A DNA stretch of 64,000 bases from Cryptomeria japonica (taxonomy: Eukaryota; Streptophyta; Pinopsida; Cupressales; Cupressaceae). Shown here one piece after another: positions 24,656 through 36,910 of the stretch; position 1 is the stretch's first letter, and each line of letters begins with the position of its first letter. The notes below the pieces were generated by a model. That model made no database searches. It was not told the origin of the DNA and saw nothing but the letters and a program-made list of their open reading frames with translations. Where the stretch lies: positions 266,051,574 through 266,115,573 of the forward strand of contig NC_081407.1 of the NCBI RefSeq assembly GCF_030272615.1, read 5' to 3'. The translations under genes were made by a program, and so were the position numbers.

Positions 24656-25187
24656 AATAACTTTACTTGACAAAATTAGAAAGTTGAGCCATGACCGGGA
24701 GAATATTTTTGGTAGAGTTGGAGAACTTGGGAGTCACATCACACTCAAATTAGATACATTTCTTAGTTCTCTTAAAGATGCTAAAGATGCTTAGGCCAAC
24801 AATGAACCTTCAAATTTGAAAACCGCAGAGGCACAAGTATATCTATTCAATGGTCTTATAAATATTTTAGAATGCCTCAAGAAGGGATAGGATAGTCACT
24901 TGGATTCATTAAAAAATAATTATGCAGATATCTTCAAGTTTTTGTAAGGACTGTGTGCATATATGTATATAGAATTTTTTCTTCAATTTTGACATCCGGA
25001 ACCCCATCTTTTCCATTGATATCAAAGGGGGAGTGTAGGCCAGTGAAAAATGTTATAATAATCTTAAGAGGAGTCTTTTGGAGTTTTGAAATTTTTTATT
25101 TTTGGTTGGAGTGTATAGTGTTTTGGTTTTGGTCTGAATCTTAGTCATATTTCACTAAGTGTTGCCATCAATGGCAAAGGGGGATAT
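24656..25187 (+). pseudogene. Element B coding region, end, and polypurine tract
   Basis: This continues the unidentified lysine-rich reading frame from before element A (a coiled-coil-like stretch with L-D-K-I-R-K-L and L-K-D-A-K-D-A), then degraded non-coding sequence. The tract AAAGGGGGATAT at 25176-25187 is the element B plus-strand primer, immediately before the 3' LTR. Confidence 0.75.
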
Positions 25188-26256
25188 TGTTGGCAAGAGA
25201 CACTGCATAGATGATCAGATGTTGTCATTGATGGAAACTGATGTCAAAAATCCCATCCACTGATCATGGTTTTTTCATACCGAAAGTGTGATTGAGATTT
25301 GGTGCGGTCTGGTGTGATAGAATAGGACATCTAACAGTATGAAGTGTTTTGGTTGGCAGTTCATTTTTTGTAAATATTTTGGCTTGTAGATTTGTGGGAA
25401 GCTTTATGGAAGTGTTATTTATCTTATTCTAGGTTTTTGGAATTCGATGATAATTCTTGAGTGAGTTGGAAGGTCTAGTATACAGGTTTTTGGGTAGAAC
25501 AATGTTCATCAATAGTCACATGTAGTTAATAATTATGTGGATCAATTTTGGTTGTTGTTTTTTTGTTTGAGGATGATTATCCAACATGTAGGAAGCATGT
25601 AGACAATTATTTTTGGTCTGCATATGCATTTGAGTTTGGATTGAGCCAATTTGGCATATACATTTCATGTGTGTTATGCATTTTTTAGGCTGACATGAGG
25701 ACGACATAATTTGATGTTGCATATATATAAGAGTGATTGATATTGTCATTTTTATATTGGTGGTTGTGTGGAAAGTATTTTTGAGCGATTGTGTGCAGTT
25801 TCACATGTGCAAGCAAAGGATTTGTGCTCTGGAATATTTTGAGCTTAACCAAAACTATTCTGAGGAATTTGCAGATGCTATTCATTAGTTCATTTCTTCT
25901 TGTAATCATTATAAACTATTTTAAGGTAGTGAGCCTTATAAGGTTGTATCCTTTATTGTAATTTGAGCAGTGAGATCTAGGTAGTGTGCCTAAATGCATG
26001 TGCATTCCCCTTATGTAATGTTTCTATACTTCTAACAAAGTATACTAATATTGTGGGTCTTAATTCCATTGTGGTTTTTCCCTTGATCGGGTTTCCACGT
26101 ACAAATCTTGGTGTTATGGTGTTGTGGATATTTTATTTATGTGTTTGCATCTTTCTTTCTTTGATTTGTATTAAATGGTTGAAGAATCAGATTAATAATA
26201 TTAAAGATTGCAGAACATTGATTCACCCCCCCTCTCAGTGTTCCTTGATTCCAATA
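25188..26256 (+). repeat. Element B 3' LTR
   Basis: The LTR runs TGTTGGCAAG...GATTCCAATA. The terminal CA has mutated to TA. A TATA box (ATATATATAA) lies at 25721-25730. Two deletions make it about 55 bp shorter than the 5' LTR. The ATTCT duplication follows at 26257-26261. Confidence 0.9.
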
Positions 26257-26261
26257 ATTCT

Positions 26262-27707
26262 CAAACCCTTCCTTCATTCAACAATGTTACTCCTCCTCAA
26301 TCCAACATCTCAAATTTAAATCCTTCTATCAAAGATACCATCAATATTCTAGCCCAAATAGTGTCTTCCTTGCAACAACAAATAGCTTCTATGAATCAAT
26401 CTAAGTATAACGTGCCCACATTTGATGTAGCGAGCCCATTATCCAATGACATTGTCGGAGTTGTCCCTCCTAAACATGTGGAATTCACTCAATTAGAACT
26501 TTATAATGGAAAAGGTGATCCCTTGACTCATGTTAAAACATTCCAAACTTTGTGTAGTGACTTTTCTCAAGATCAAAGATTGTCAAGGCTAAATTGTTTA
26601 CTAGAACCCTAAGAGGTAAATATTTGCAATGGTATTGTTCTTTTCCTCCTTATTATATTACTTCTTTACAACAATTAGCTAATTCTTTTATTCAATAATT
26701 TCACAATAATATTGGTCCTAAGATTACTTTGATTGATTTGATGCATTGTAAGTAAGGTGTTAAAGAAAAAGTGATCGATTTTATTGGTAGATATAAGCAT
26801 CTGTACTCTCACATCTCTTTCCCTATGCCTGGTCAAGATATTCAAAGAATTTTCACTTCTAATTTGTAAAAAGACATTAGGGATAAACTTCTCTTTTATG
26901 AGTTTACTTCTTTTATGTTGTTGTGCGTAGTACTTCACAATTATCAGTTTATCGTGAGTCAATTGGAACAATCATCTTCAATGGCTTCGAGTGATAAAAG
27001 AGAAAATTCTCAACAACCTTTTGCAAAGTTCAGACCGAGCAAGGGATTCATCAAATTCAATGACAACAACAACACAAGTAGCAGCGATAACAACAGGTGT
27101 GCCTCCTTTGTCAAAATAATTTAGAAAAGAATTCACTCCTCTTAATGAATATTTGAATAGTATTATGTTGCAATTGTTACAAACAAATGTGTTGAAAAGT
27201 CCTCCTATTAAACCAATTGATACAACCAAGCCTTTACCACCTAACTTTGATTCCAAATCCTTTTGCCAATACCATTGTCAACCTGGTCATGACATTGGAA
27301 TGTGTTATTCCTTGAGGAGTAAGATTCAAGACTTGATTGATAACAATACCATATCTGTGGCTGGTGTGAATGATAAAGGAAAAAAATCCATAGCTCCTCC
27401 CAATAAAAATCTTCAAATTTTCACTGATCCTTTACCTTCCTGTTCCACTAATGTGATTGAGACTGGCCATCTTGTCTTCTCTCTCGATGATCTTGGCCTT
27501 GAGTCCAACAATATGGTCAACCTTATAGATCACACTGAACCTCCTAAGGACTTATGCATCACATTTGATCCTAGTGAGACTTTTGAAGCACCCGATGGCA
27601 CACTTTACATCACTATGAGAATCAAAGGTATACCCTCTCGAGGGGTGCTCATTGATCCAACTTATATGGTTAATGTGATAAATGAAGAACTTCTTTTTAC
27701 TTTGTAA
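26262..27707 (+). pseudogene. Element C gag (main domain, C-H-H-C-type knuckle) and start of protease
   Basis: Gypsy-type gag continues in frame from before element B. The retrotransposon-gag domain starts with F-x-x-L-E-L-Y-N-G-K-G-D-P near 26488-26520 and continues, with frameshifts and stops, through 26900. The 27153-27707 frame has a C-x2-H-x3-G-H-x4-C knuckle-like motif (about 27262-27305), followed by R-S-K-I-Q-D-L-I-D-N-N, as in plant gypsy gag. The protease-like part begins near 27596 (L-Y-I-T-M-R-I-K-G, then L-I-D-P). The usual D-x-G-S-S-x-N has become D-P-T-Y-M-V-N, so catalysis is doubtful. Confidence 0.82.
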
Positions 27708-27710
27708 TTT

Positions 27711-28562
27711 CATCATGACATATGATGACAATGATGTGATAGTTAGAGTTTTCGATGGCTTCTCTTGTCCTGCTATTAGTTCTATCACACTTCCTATTAA
27801 TGTTGGCACTAAATGCTTAGATTATGTCTTTTCTATTATTCCCGCATCTGATCAATGTTGTGTGAAGTTGGGACATCCTTGGCTCTCTTCCATGAAAGTG
27901 GTTTCTTTGTTGTTAATAAGTGTTTGAAATTTCCTCGTGACGATAAAATCATGACTATTTATCATAGCATGTACCAACCCATAGTTACACAAAGAGATGT
28001 TTGTCTTGATTATTTTTGGTCTGAAAAATTACAACCTCTTAAACCTAGAAGTGATTCTCTTTTTCAATATTTTCAGAAATGGAAGAATGAGATGATCTTA
28101 TCTTTGAGAAAACCTAGAAATCTGACACTTACTCTTCCTACAACTAATGATCATATACCTCTTCTTATGGATAATTCTATTCTTCTTCCTAAGTATAAAG
28201 ATATTTTTTCTCCTAAGGAAGAATATATTCATTCTCCTAAGGATGATTCTATTATTTCTCCCAAGGATATGATATCTCTTCCTCATAAGCATAACTTTAT
28301 TCCTCCAAAGGCTAAACATATCTTTCCTCCTAAGGATAGAACTATTCCTCCTCCTCATGATGGACCTAGTCTCCTTCCTACACCTCCTATTCCTCCTCTA
28401 TATGGTGTGGTTTTGCCTCCTACATCTTACAAAGGGAAGCGATCATCCTCTCCTATTGTTCAACTTGAAAGACCTTCTCATATGCTTCCTTCCTTAAAAG
28501 AAGAAAAAAAGCCTACACCTGATGAACCTAAACCCTCACAACCTTCAACTAAAACTAAATGA
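27711..28562 (+). pseudogene. Element C protease-like C-terminus and proline-rich tail
   Basis: The 27711-27927 frame carries the second half of the retropepsin-like fold (V-F-D-G-F, then T-L-P-I-N-V-G, ending L-G-H-P-W-L, the family's L-G-R-P-W). A frameshift near 27880 leads into a frame ending at 28562. That frame is a Pro/Lys/Asp-rich tail with about ten short P-K-D/P-P-K repeats. In an intact gypsy element reverse transcriptase would follow; here none is seen. Confidence 0.75.
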
Positions 28563-29286
28563 AACCGTTCTATGAGAGAACATTGATGGGGATGTCTTGT
28601 GAGAGATTTTGAACTTGCTTCCCAAACCATTTCTTTTCCCAAGACACCAACTATTGATATAATTCCATTTGTTCAACCTTATCCTAATAAAGTTGTTCAA
28701 CCTAAATCTTGAAGAAGTAAAATGCTTAATACAAATAATGGTTCAATTTCTATTCCTATTAGAGATCCCATTTTTGTGAATCTTGATAAGGAAATAGGTG
28801 AGAATGTTGTTAATGATGAAAATGTTGATTCTAATATTTCAAATGATGAATATAAATATGTTGATGTTGACAATGATTTATCTAAATAATTTTCAAAAGC
28901 ATTAATCCTAGCTCCTAGTAATAGACAAAGTCACTCATCATTAGGCCATGGTACTTGTTTGGAACTTGTGATAGCTCCATCTACTATGCTCAATGTCGTT
29001 CCTCTTGCATGTTTCCCACCTTCCCGAAATAATGATGAACAAGATTGGGGGGCAGAAGATGCGCTTGATTAACTTCATTAGCACCATATATTCTCTCTCT
29101 CTTCTCCTTCTTGTTTGTTACTTTCTTCTATTTGTCTCTCCATTCTTATATTTGTTGTCCCTAGTGTTGTCTACTTGAGGATAATGCAAAGAGTTGAGAT
29201 CTCTTATGGTCTCTCCCATCTTGACTCATTTTGGCACATGTGTTCCCCTTCTTCCATGGTGGTTTGCTTTCTTTGGAGGATGAGGA
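28563..29286 (+). pseudogene. Element C, degraded reading frame after the proline-rich tail
   Basis: A continuing but stop-ridden frame encodes V-R-D-F-E-L-A-S-Q-T-I near 28598-28630, an acidic Asn/Asp/Val segment near 28790-28890, and a hydrophobic stretch near 29080-29170. No pol domain is recognisable. It ends at the microsatellite. Confidence 0.55.
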
Positions 29287-29473
29287 TATATACATATATA
29301 CATGTATATATATACATATACATGTACATGTATATATATATATATATGTATGTATGTATATATACATACATACATATATATATGTATATATACATACATA
29401 TACATACATCTACACATATATATATACATACATATACATACATACATATATATACATATGTATATATACATAC

Positions 29474-29506
<33 letters not shown>

Positions 29507-29599
29507 TATTCATATACATATGTATATATATATATATATATACATATGTATATATATATATATATATATATACATACTCATACACATACACATACACAC

Positions 29600-29654
<55 letters not shown>

Positions 29655-29832
29655 TATGTATATACATATACATACACATAGACATATACATGTATATATA
29701 CATATACACATGTATATATATATATAAATATAGATATACATATATATACATATACATATATATATATACATATATATACATATACATATATATAGATATA
29801 TATAAATATATATGTATATATATACATATATG

Positions 29833-29887
<55 letters not shown>

Positions 29888-29905
29888 TTGTGTGTGTGTA
29901 TATAC
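29287..29905. repeat. (TA/TACA)n and (CA)n microsatellite inside element C
   Basis: About 620 bp of TATA, TACA and TATG units, ending in an uninterrupted (CA)n run of about 46 bp near 29836-29881. It begins abruptly in GGATGAGGATATATAC, so it probably grew from a short TA seed in the element. The Tyr/Ile/Cys/Val open frames on both strands are repeat translations. Confidence 0.95.
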
Positions 29906-30428
29906 ATGTTAGTTATCATAAAAGGCATACTGAATCCAAAGTTAAGTGAAATCACCCCGTGATTTGTGTTTGTGATCATTATCCTTTGATTTATCCTCTC
30001 TTGGGGGCTAAATTATTGTGATAACATGCATGTCTTTTTGGGCACGTATAAGTAATTTCTCCCAATGAGGCGTACACAATTTTTTTAACATGGGGGCATA
30101 CACTTTTCTCAATGATTTTCTAGCTTGCATATCTTGATACTTAAAGTTACTTAGCAAACTTTATCTTTTGCTTTTTAATTTTTGGCATTTTTCTTTTAAT
30201 GACTCAGTAAGAGAACCTTACTAGTTTGTAGTCATGGTTCTCTCTTTCTTTCTCTCCCTCTTGATCTTCCCTTTTACCTTATCATTGAAGTAGTAAGATC
30301 CTAAAGTCCACAAGGGGCTTGGTGTATCTTTCCTCCTTGATAACTTGGTGAAAGTTTTTCAATGTGAACCCTCTGAACTGTACCAAGAGTATGATTGATT
30401 TCATACTCCCATTAAAGTGGGGGCTAAA
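29906..30428 (+). other. Element C 3' untranslated internal region and polypurine tract
   Basis: No coding frame is seen. The last bases, AAAGTGGGGGCTAAA (30414-30428), are a gypsy-type polypurine tract immediately before the 3' LTR. Confidence 0.75.
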
Positions 30429-31614
30429 TATAGTGTCTTAAAATTGCAACCCTTTGCAATTTCAATTGCATTGGGTCCTTACCTTAGTGTTTTTTCCCCT
30501 TGGCCTACTTGGGACCTGATTATGCTCATTCCCCTTCCATATTGCATCACTTTATGATATTTTGAATTCATTTGGCACTTGATCCTTGCCCCAAAATAGG
30601 GAAAGACCAAGGCGTGGTCCCATGGTCCTCAATAAGACCATGGCACCACACCATAGTCACCCTCATTTTTGGGCCCCTTTCAACCCATTTTCACATTTCA
30701 AATATGAGTGGGAATTCCTCTCCATTTTAGATCATGCCATAAAATTAATGTGTTTTCTCAATGGGCAAGTATATAAAGAGGATTTCCCCTCTCATTTGGA
30801 CATCAACAAGAATACACATTCATAAATCAGGCATATCGCATATGAGATCAAGCACTCAAGTATGCAATTGAGAATTTTCAGTCTTCCTTCAAGCCTTGTA
30901 GAAGCAATAGAGTCCAGGATCAAGAATTGAAGTAGAGATCTACATACTATTTCATGAAACCCTAATTCCATGTGGAGACAAGAAAAACTTTACAAGGAGG
31001 TACATCATCGTTCAATTTTCAGTCATAATTCAGCATCTCCCTCAAAAGAGATCCCTTCCTTACAGTCATTTCAATTATCTTTATTTTAATTCCATGGTTA
31101 ATTCCAAAACCAAGGTTTGACCTAAGGAAAGCCCATATTCCCAACCTACTTCCCTTTCTTTCTATGTACATGAAACAAGTATAGAGATGTACTCTTCAGA
31201 ATAAGCTTCATTCACAAAGACGAATCAACCTTTTTTGGTGTGCAGAAAGTTTGGAGGACTGTGTTGTTGCATCATGGTCCCAAATTTTTAGGAGCTTTAC
31301 TGAGGGTCAGATCCAACTCAACTTATATTACTCAGTTAAAGGTGCACACAAAAATCTCGCATCCATAGCTCACTATTTTCTTAGTTTTACCTTCATTTTT
31401 CAGTACTTTACCTTAATTCAACATTTCAACTTATAAAAGAGAGGAAAAACCCAACAATAATTAATCAATTCATTCAGTGCTCAATCCTTAATCTGATTTG
31501 TGACTGAATCTAGTGGATTCCCTTCCCTCTTTTGTAGAGGTTTTTAATTGAAATTGATTTGGTGATTTCTTCCTTCTATGTTGCAATTTGCCAAATCAAA
31601 TTTTCTCCTCTACA
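30429..31614 (+). repeat. Element C 3' LTR, full length
   Basis: 1,186 bp from TATAGTGTCTTAAAA (TG mutated to TA) to CTCTACA. The first 590 bp match the 5' LTR at 9913-10505, including the TATA box at 30770-30777. The second half has no partner because the 5' copy is deleted. The end is fixed by the TCTAC duplication at 31615-31619 and by the LINE frame resuming right after it. Confidence 0.85.
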
Positions 31615-31619
31615 TCTAC

Positions 31620-33412
31620 TCTCTCTTTTGCACATTCTGGTCTCGAAGGCTAAGACACTTGATCAAATTCAAATATTCTTCCTCTAGGTTGGTATGTAAC
31701 AACATAATAAAATGTCCCTTATTGACTGGGAGAAACTCTACTATACTAAACATGCTAGCGGTCTAAGCATTAGAGGCTCGAGGCCACTTAATGAAGCACT
31801 TTTGGCTAAGATTGGTTGGAAACTTATGTCTAATGCTACCAAGTGGTCCCTAATCATGGCTAGTAAGTATTTGAATGGGAGAGTACTATCTTTCTTTGAT
31901 CTAAATGTTATGATTAGAGGGTCTCATATCTAGAACAATCTCCTCAAGACCCATGACTTGCTCTATAAAGGTTTGCTTTCGCAACCGGGGAATGGTTAGA
32001 TCATTCACTTTTGGAAAGATCCTTGGATCTCCCCCACCCCTTTCGAGTTCTACCCTATCTTCTATATGGTTAAGTCAGAGCTCTCTACCAAATTTGGGAC
32101 CCAACTCTATGATTATTGGATCCCCCATTCACACCCGATGGAGTGGAAATTTAATGTTTCTAATTTACCTCAACCCTTCAAACCTATTGCTATTGAGCTT
32201 CTCAAAATCATAAGCACTATTAGATTTTATAGAAGAGAGGAAGAAGATATCTTGATTTCGGCTCCCTTGAAGGATGGTAAATTTTTAGTGAAATATGGCT
32301 TTGAGCTCACCTATCCTTCCTTGGTTCCCACTTTTAAATGAGACTTTATCTGAAGGATGTATACTCTGCCAAAAAATAGTTTTTGTTTGGTGGGATGTTT
32401 GCCACAAAAGAATCCTTACTTTGGACAATCTTATGAAGAGGGGCTCCCAATCAGCCAATAGATGCATGCTTTGCAAAAATGAGACTAGAAGTATTTCTCA
32501 TCTCTTGTTTCATTGTCCTTACTCCTATAATGTCAGATACAAGATTATTGGTATTTTTTCGTCGAACTAGATTTGGAATTATGCGACCAAAGATAATCTT
32601 TTGGGTGGTTTGCCCTCCAATCATCCCTTATCTCTTGAGCTTTGGAGACAATCTTTCTTTCACACTGGCTAATGTTTGTGGAAGGAGAAAAGTATTAGAA
32701 TTTTTTGAGAAAAAAAGTGTGGCTGGGAGGATATATCCAATAGAATTATTTCAAATGTCAAAGAAAATTTCAGTTGTTTTCTGAAACGGACCCATTCTCA
32801 CCCCTTAATTCCTTTGGATTAGGTGATTGCTAGCACTTGGGAAATAAAACCTACACTTTCTAATTTTTTGGCCCCTCTGGTTGGCTTTAGAAATTCTATT
32901 AAATGGACCCCCCAACACTAGATGGCTAAAGTTGAACTTTCACGGGTCTTCATGGGGTAGCCTAGGTTGAGTGGGAGGGTGTGGTGTGATCAAGGATCCA
33001 CATGGTCACATGATACTAACTTATTCTGCCAACCTTGGTGTCCAAACCTCTAGTGTGGCGAAAGTGGTAGTTGTGTTTCCCGGTCTTGACCAAGCAAGAG
33101 AGGGGTATTTCTAAACTCATTATGGAAAGCGATTCTCATAATACTATTATGATTCTAAATAAAGAAGCTAGGTTGGACTGGAAAGTTTGTCCTCTCATCG
33201 ATAATTATCATATCCTCCACCTTACATTTGATGAAGTTATATTCTACCATGTGCAATTTAATGGGAATAGGGTGGTAGATAAATTAGCTGGACCGGGCAC
33301 AATGATTAATAATTTGAAAGTTTGGCTCCAAATGCACGAAGTACCTCTTGATGCTCGTGCCATGATTGGAATGACATGCACATTAATGATTTGTAATCCC
33401 AAGGCTTCTTTT
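31620..33412 (+). pseudogene. L1-type LINE, right half (RT C-terminus, zinc-binding domain, RNase H)
   Basis: This continues the LINE interrupted at 9912. The 31712-31933 frame has D-W-E-K-L, G-L-S-I-R and N-E-A-L-L-A-K-I-G-W-K-L, the block that follows the reverse transcriptase in plant L1 elements. Next comes a reverse-transcriptase-associated zinc-binding region (32295-32570): T-L-D-N-L-M-K-R-G, C-M-L-C, S-H-L-L-F-H-C. A degraded RNase H domain follows (about 32930-33390), recognisable by L-N-F-H-G-S-S, G-C-G-V-I-K-D-P-H-G, E-S-D-S and a final N-R-V-V-D-K-L-A block. Stops and shifts occur throughout. A clear poly-A tail was not found. Confidence 0.85.
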
Positions 33413-33499
33413 TAAGGATTTTATATTATTTCCCTTTCCTTTCAAAGTTGGCTAATGTAGTGAGTTTTATTTTGTGGATACCCATCATAGTTGTTTTCA

Positions 33500-34342
33500 G
33501 ACCTATCACTTTCACATTGTGGCCTTTGGGTCAACAAAGATGGAAAGAGATTTCAATAAGATTGAACCAGAGGAGTAATCTAAGTTCAAAAGGAATATTG
33601 AGTTTTGGGGCAAGTTTATCCAAGGAAATCTAGACTTGTATTTGGAGGGCATGACTGTACATGACCCCAAACTTTCTACTTCTTTTGTTCAAGCCTGAAA
33701 CAATGGAATTACGAAGCTAGGAAATGTTACTTTTGAGGTTTCTGAGCAGATCATAGCGGATGTTACTGGGTTGGCTCTGGATGCTGTCGCCTTTCCTAAA
33801 AAACCTAAGGGAAATTACAAAGAGGATTTTGATCATTTTTTTCAACTTGGTGAAGGGGTCTCCAAATTGTAAACTGACTATAATCGTAAAGAGCTCTTGG
33901 TTATATGGAAGGAGGCTTCCCTACTCTTAATTAAGTACTTCACATTCAATGGTAGGAAGAGGATATTTCACCTTTAGCTCTTCCCTATGTTTAACCATTT
34001 TCACCATGGGGTAAGGATGAACTTTCCTTACTGGGTTTTATCTTTCCTAACTCAATCTATTTCTAGGGCTATTGTTAAAGGAAAGCCCCCATACACCAGG
34101 GTCTTATTTGTAGGCTATATTATTTTTATTTGGAGTAAAAGCCCTTGTGTGGGATCCCTACTAGTGAAATTGGGTTCACTTTTGATCCCAATTTATATGG
34201 TGACCTCACTATGACTTCCTCCAACTCTACCAAAGTGTCCCACTCAGGCCCTAAATTGCTCACTAGAAAAAATCCCGTCTGCATGACCATATTCAAGGCC
34301 ATTGTCACTTCTAAAAAGGATCTTATTGAGGAACCACCATTA
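33500..34342 (+). pseudogene. Region F, unidentified coding remnant, left part
   Basis: A stop-ridden plus-strand reading frame follows the LINE RNase H. It has E-F-W-G-K-F, L-Y-L-E-G-M-T-V-H-D-P and F-E-V-S-E-Q-I-I-A-D-V-T-G-L blocks near 33598-33775, and an F-P-Y-W-V-L-S-F-L block near 34024. I do not recognise an enzymatic domain. The style resembles the unassigned ORFs of plant non-autonomous retroelements. The frame meets element E at 34342 and continues in the same frame at 42643. It may be an extra ORF linked to the LINE or part of another element. Confidence 0.55.
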
Positions 34343-35212
34343 TGTAAGGAAGTAAAGTAGCAGAACAACTTCCTACACTAACCTTGAGAGGACGATAATG
34401 CAAAAACTTTTACAAATCATCACAACAGTTACAGAAAACAAAAATAGATATAATAAAATTCAAACCATAACACAATGATTTACGTGGGGAAAACCCTTTC
34501 GAGAGAAAAACCCCACAGTCCAAAAGCCACCCAATATATTATTCAGCGATAAAAAATTATTACAATATATTTGCAGAGAAAGATCTTCACAAGAGTACCA
34601 CTAATCAGAGATTCAAAGGTAACTCAATAGCCATAAGACTCTTACACCCAACCTCTATCTCACACACCTCATTTATAGGAGATACAATAGAAAAAATCAT
34701 CAAACGGTATTACAAAACCATGGGCTAAAACCACCCAATAAGGTGTAGCCAACCTTATCTCCCTTCTAGATTCCCTATGACGTGTCCCTCCCTTTTTACA
34801 ACTCATTTATGTGTCTGATGTATTTTATATTTCCTATTTTAGGATTACAAACTTTCGAAGGCCATAACTTGAGAACCATGTGTCCTATTGACAAACCATT
34901 TGAAGCATCAGAAATCTCGCGAAGTGCTATATTCCCTTGTAAATCATTACGCCATTTACATCCACTTTTCAGGGTATTTGGGGACTCTAAAATCCTCAAA
35001 ATCAAATTTAAACCTTTCATTGGACCCCTCAAAAACAAAAAATTTAATATCTTGAAAGCTAGCTATGATCTTGCGACGTAACTTTACTAGAATGCTTATC
35101 TAGCCAACTAGAAGCTTTGAAGAGAATTTCACACCATTTCATGCTCAAATGAAAACTTACTATAAATGGTAACCTCATGTAAATGCAAGGTTGAGATACC
35201 ATTTTCCCAACA
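34343..35212 (-). repeat. Element E 3' LTR
   Basis: 870 bp matching 41776-42637 with moderate divergence, from TGTAAGGAAG to TTCCCAACA on the plus strand. A hairpin (GTGGGG at 34484-34489, CCCCAC at 34511-34516) is retained. On the minus strand the purine stretch ACAAGTGAGAGATT just outside (35213-35226) serves as the polypurine tract. Confidence 0.88.
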
Positions 35213-35423
35213 AATCTCTCACTTGTCGAACACCTTGAAAGAGAAAAGGGAGTATCAACACAATGAATCAATTGCTAGGGGCCATGAGGCCCATAGACTC
35301 TTAGCACCATCTGAAATTATCTGTGCTCACAACCTTAGTTAAAGATTCTACAACATCCATCAAAGTTTCTACCTTAACTAGCTTTACCCTACCATCTTCA
35401 ACCATATCTCTAATAAAATAATA

Positions 35424-36865
35424 CTACACATCAATGTGCTTGGTTTGGGCATGAAATGTCGAGATCTTAGCTAGGCAGATCACACTCTGACTGGCACAAT
35501 AAACTATCACAGCTCTTGGTTTTATTCTAATGACTGAACACGGTCTCTTAAGCCAAATGGCCTCTTTACAATCATGAGTAGCTTCCATATGCTTTTCTTC
35601 AATAGTGGACAAAGCAACCACAACATGTCTCTTATTCATCCAACTAATTGCACCACCAAATAAAGTAAACACATAAGCACGGGTGGATCTTCTGCTATCA
35701 ATATCACCTACCCAATTTGAATCCACATAACCATGAATATCAAGGGAAATCACATCTCCAACTAAATTACCATGATATCACAAAGAATACTCTAAGGTAC
35801 CCTTCAAATATCTGAAGACTCTTTTGACTGCATTCCAATGAACTCAACCAGAATTAGACATATATCTAGACAAAACTCCCATTGCTTGGGAAATGTCTAG
35901 TCTAGTACAAACCATAGAATACTTCAAACTTCCAACTACACTTTGGTAAGACACTTTGTTCGTGTCTTCCATCTCCGATGGGTTATAGGACAATCTGCAA
36001 TAGATAATTTTGTTCCAACTATAAAAGGAACACACAAAGGTCTACAATCCTGCATGTTGAACCTCTATAGCACTAAATTCACATACTTACTCTGGCCTAG
36101 CCATAGCTTTCTGTTCACTCTATCTCTTTTAATTTCCATCCCAAGAATGTGTTTCTCTACACCAAGGTCTTTCATTTCAAATTTAGCAACAAGCTGAGAC
36201 TTTAGTTCTAAAATCATACCTTTCCCTTTACCAATGAATAACATATCATCAATATACAATACAATGTACAAGATATGATCACCATTAGATATATAATAAA
36301 CACAGTGATCTGATTTAGAACACTCAAATCCAAAACTCAACACATATGTACCAAATTTCTAGTACCACATACTAGGACTCTTTTTGAGGGCATACAAATA
36401 TTTCTTTAATTTATAGACCAAATTACTTTTACCTTTCACCACATAGTGCTCTGGTTGTGTCATATAAATATCCTCCTCCAAATCACCATGAAGGAAAGCA
36501 GATTTCACATCCATTTGCTCAATCTCTAAATCATAAGCAGCAGTAATAGAAAGAAAAAATCTAATGGATGTCATTTTGGCAACATGAGAAAATATATCAC
36601 CATAATCAACACCCTCAACCTGAGAGTAGCCATTTGCAATGAACCTTGCTTTATACTTATAAATGCTTCCATCTGAACCAATATTTTTATTGAACACCCA
36701 TTTACAACCAACAGGCTTTCGTCCTTCAGTCAATGGTACAAGATCCCATGAATCATTCTTTTTCAAAGCTACCATTTCTTCTTCCATAGCAATCTTCCAA
36801 GATTCTACATAATTCATACATAATGCCTTTTCTACAGATTTTGGTTCATCCACATTAGTATTCAA
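35424..36865 (-). pseudogene. Element E reverse transcriptase and RNase H
   Basis: Reverse transcriptase starts at 36865 (W-K-I-A-M-E-E-E-M, then K-W-V-F-N-K, Q-M-D-V-K-S-A-F-L-H-G). It continues after a stop at 36343 with the intact catalytic motif Y-I-D-D-M and L-G-M-E-I. The frame 35844-36035 has S-Y-Q-S-V-V-G-S-L-K-Y. RNase H at 35424-35753 shows D-S-N-W-V-G-D-I-D-S-R-R-S-T and L-S-T-I-E-E-K-H where S-T-x-A-E-Y is usual. At least three in-frame interruptions make it inactive. Confidence 0.92.
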
Positions 36866-36910
36866 AGAAAAAATACATCTCCAATCATCAAGTGAATACC
36901 TTTTAAGTGG

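Larger units (their letters stand above)
11182..26256 (+). mobile_element. Element B: copia-type LTR element with no pol genes
   Basis: The LTRs at 11182-12305 and 25188-26256 are in direct orientation and flanked by the perfect duplication ATTCT (11177-11181 and 26257-26261). A tRNA-Met-type primer-binding site follows the 5' LTR, and a polypurine tract (AAAGGGGGATAT) precedes the 3' LTR. After removal of nested element A, the internal region is about 5.1 kb. It encodes a coiled coil, four zinc knuckles and a lysine-rich protein, but no integrase, reverse transcriptase or RNase H. It would have to be mobilised in trans. Confidence 0.9.
9913..31614 (+). mobile_element. Element C: gypsy-type LTR element lacking reverse transcriptase and integrase
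   Basis: The element starts TGTAGCATTC at 9913 and ends ...CTCTACA at 31614, between perfect 5-bp duplications TCTAC (9908-9912 and 31615-31619) in the LINE. Deleting it and one duplication copy joins the two LINE halves in frame. It holds a truncated 5' LTR, gag, a protease-like domain, a proline-rich region, a microsatellite, a polypurine tract and a full 3' LTR. No reverse transcriptase, RNase H or integrase was found, so it is either non-autonomous or heavily deleted. Elements B and A are nested inside (11182-26256). Confidence 0.88.

Noticed and set aside
29204-29979. Long Tyr/Ile/Cys/Val open frames on both strands
   Set aside because: They are translations of the microsatellite in element C.
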